A DNA stretch of 64,000 nt. Source: Apostichopus japonicus (Eukaryota > Echinodermata > Holothuroidea > Aspidochirotida > Stichopodidae). The DNA is taken from assembly GCF_037975245.1 (NCBI RefSeq), contig NC_092571.1, positions 2,276,501 to 2,340,500 of the forward strand, in the 5' to 3' direction. A model generated the notes under the pieces. The model searched no databases. It was not told where the DNA came from and saw only the letters and a list, made by a program, of their open reading frames with translations. A program made the position numbers and the translations under genes. Below, in pieces: positions 61,929 to 64,000 of the stretch. The first letter of the stretch is position 1, and the number at the start of each line of letters is the position of its first letter.

Positions 61929-61995
61929 AGTGGCGGCGCTGCGGGGGGCATAAGGGGAGAAATAAAGAGATTCACCCAGTTGCCCCCCCCCCCCT
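61929..61995. repeat. Eroded CAGTGGCGGCGC end with poly-C
   Basis: CAGTGGCGGCGCTGCGGGGG followed by TTGCCCC with a 12-C run (61983-61994). CAGTGGCGG with G/C runs is a frequent hAT-type terminus in animal genomes; here only a remnant. Confidence 0.3.
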
Positions 61996-62967
61996 CCAAT
62001 CAGATGTGCTACTTATCCAAGATATGTAGACTATTGCTAATTGCTGGCATTAGAAACAGCTTCCAATACAATGAATTAATGTAAAAAATCATCAAATGAT
62101 AGCACCATTTGTGGAACCCTTCCCCTTATACCCCTCTCCCATATCAGTGTTATATTTTTACTCCCCCCCCCCACACCCACCAAATAAAGTATATATGCCT
62201 TGCCCCCGATTAGATCAAAGCAATCTTGTTTCGAGTAATAATTTGGTTAGATTGAAAAACATTTGCCTGCATCAACCAGACTATAGGCCTATGCAGCAAT
62301 TCTGAATTAAGTCTGTTGGAACGTGGTAAATTTACTTTCGGAAATGTATCTGTCAAAACTAATAACATTTACACTGGGTTACTATTGGGAGGACATTTCA
62401 AAGAAACCGAACAATACCGTATGTTTATTCCTTTTATCCTTAGGTTTGCGGGTAACTGATTATTTTTAACAATAGAATGTTTGTTCGTCTCTAACAACAG
62501 TTGGTTGGTAATCTATTAAGTACAACTGCATATGGGTGGTAATTAAAAAATAGTTGCCGTACGATCTACTTGGCAAATAACCTATAAGCAAACTCCGGTA
62601 ATGCACAACTCACAAGAGAAACTAGTTATGCTTAATTGGTCGGCAATTTTATGAATCTGTGCCATGAAACTGGCGTCTACTTTCAACAGATAAGTATTTC
62701 CTCACAGTTTCCACTATACGCAGACGACTTTGCAAATGAAACATATCTTGCACCCCTTTATCGGCTAAGGTTTGATAACAATTTCCCCAATTGTGCGAAA
62801 AAAAGAAGAAAAAATGGCGACATATTGAAGAAAGAGCTGCTCCAATTTATTAAAAGGTTTTGATCAACTTTCAATTAAATGGTGATCTTAATCTTTGTTT
62901 TAGAGTTTCGATGAAACTTTACAGTGAAGGAATGCAGATTCTCCAATAAAATTTAGTACCCGCTGAC
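61996..62967. other. No gene seen
   Basis: Open frames at 62096-62305 and 62636-62863 are not recognised. C-rich patch at 62160-62180. Confidence 0.45.
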
Positions 62968-63023
62968 TTTCGCGCCGTTGTGTTTGGGGGAAGGGGGTTC
63001 AGGGGGAAGGGGGGTTCAGGGGG
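62968..63023 (+). promoter_or_regulatory. E2F-like site next to a G-quadruplex motif
   Basis: TTTCGCGCC at 62968-62976 matches E2F-type sites. Five G runs of 5-6 (62986-63023) with spacers AA or TTCA make a strong quadruplex candidate built on a 16-bp tandem unit. No gene follows in the remaining kilobase. Confidence 0.3.
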
Positions 63024-64000
63024 AGTGGTTGAGTTGTCTTTTTCGTTTGGCCTTCCGTAGATTTCTCATTAAATTATTCAGAAATCCCTGTTCATCCCCA
63101 TATTAGATAAAGTTGAACTTGTCCGACTCTTTCCAGCCGGAAATTTGGCAAAGTCTCTCTTTTTTCCTTCTTTTTTTCCTGGTAAAGTTAAAAGGAACGT
63201 CCAAGTTCAGCAACCCTTCAATCAGACCCATGGATCTGCAGTTATTTTCTTAATAATAAACTAATTTCAAATGGCCTCTGGCTCTATTACATAGGAAGTT
63301 TCTTGGTAAACATATACCGTTGAGCGTGATTCATTTTAGAGGCCACGTGCCGCCTGACTGCAGACGACAACTAAACTGTAATCCTATTGGACAAGAAGTG
63401 AAAGGTCATGAGTCACCGAAAGGATTTCTCCAAAATTGATAACAAGCCATCAACAAGAAGAGGCAGGCCATTGATGCCAAATGTGGGCGTTGTGGCGGGC
63501 GTTTCGCGGTGAAGGTTCAATGACACAAATTCTTTACATCTCAGGGTTTCTTGAGAGTCTTTTTGTGGTTCAATATCAAACAGTTTGCTGTTCGGTTATT
63601 TTTTTAAGTCAACACCTTAATGGTGTCGCTGACCCCGTATAAGCTTAGACTTATAAGTATCCTTGCATGCAAAAGAGATTTGTACGTTGTAATTTAGTCC
63701 TCACCATCCCCCCCTCCCCCTCCCTTTCATCCGCAAGGGCGAAACACTGTTGTACTTAAACCGTATTGTATAGTAAAATAGCGAAACGACTGAGATTCCA
63801 AGTCTAACACGACGGAAGTAGGAACTGATGAAATTAAATTCCCTTTTTGCGGTTTACGTTCGATTACTCAGTACTGATATGAAGAAATGTTTTGGCGACG
63901 AAATGTTAAAGCTTGAATCAAATTCATAAATCGTTCGCGAATTTGCAAATTTGACTCTCACCATATAGTATAAGAGCTTTAGTTTAGAGGCATCAAACTG
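63024..64000. other. No gene seen
   Basis: No recognisable exon, repeat array or transposon end up to the window edge. Confidence 0.45.

Overview
This is eukaryotic, almost certainly metazoan, genomic DNA. It is AT-rich with long gene-free stretches, few and small coding exons with GT/AG splice sites, many microsatellites, and many short DNA transposons. A P2X7-type cysteine domain and a THAP domain in standalone genes, together with the repeat style, suggest a marine invertebrate deuterostome such as an echinoderm. That placement is inference. I see no rRNA, tRNA, CRISPR array or prokaryotic operon.

Layout. Positions 1-800 hold two first exons on opposite strands facing each other: a P2X7 C-terminal-like protein (+, start 234, frame lesion inside) and a THAP-domain protein (-, start 769). 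Positions 6.9-10.5 kb appear to hold the 3' end of an unidentified + strand gene; its last two exons (9006-9126 and 9959-10024) join cleanly and are followed by a poly(A) signal. Weak candidate exons lie at 50.5 kb (-) and 52.4 kb (-, PAN/Apple-like cysteine pattern). The rest of the window has no gene I can defend.

The dominant content is repeats. Four short transposon-like elements have clean flanking direct repeats, usually 8 bp: 19876-20437, 31362-31787, 35984-36427 and 37115-37401. A fifth, older relative is at 61376-61797. In all except 35984-36427 the inverted arms are themselves built from head-to-tail short tandem repeats, one array in each orientation. This 'tandem-array foldback' design with hAT-like 8-bp target duplications is the most interesting pattern here. 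Also present are a three-copy MITE family (2.2, 33.7 and 42.1 kb), a 61-bp insertion with a hammerhead-like motif between 13-bp direct repeats (3.5 kb), a 20-bp minisatellite of about 1.2 kb open in all three minus frames (21.3-22.5 kb), an uninterrupted 192-bp GTTC array (22.8 kb), TA arrays, about 20 long G or C runs, and a cluster of eight perfect TGACGTCA palindromes confined to the right part of the window.

No pathway links the genes to one another. The recognisable genes are fragments, and the transposons are non-autonomous and would need transposase supplied from elsewhere.
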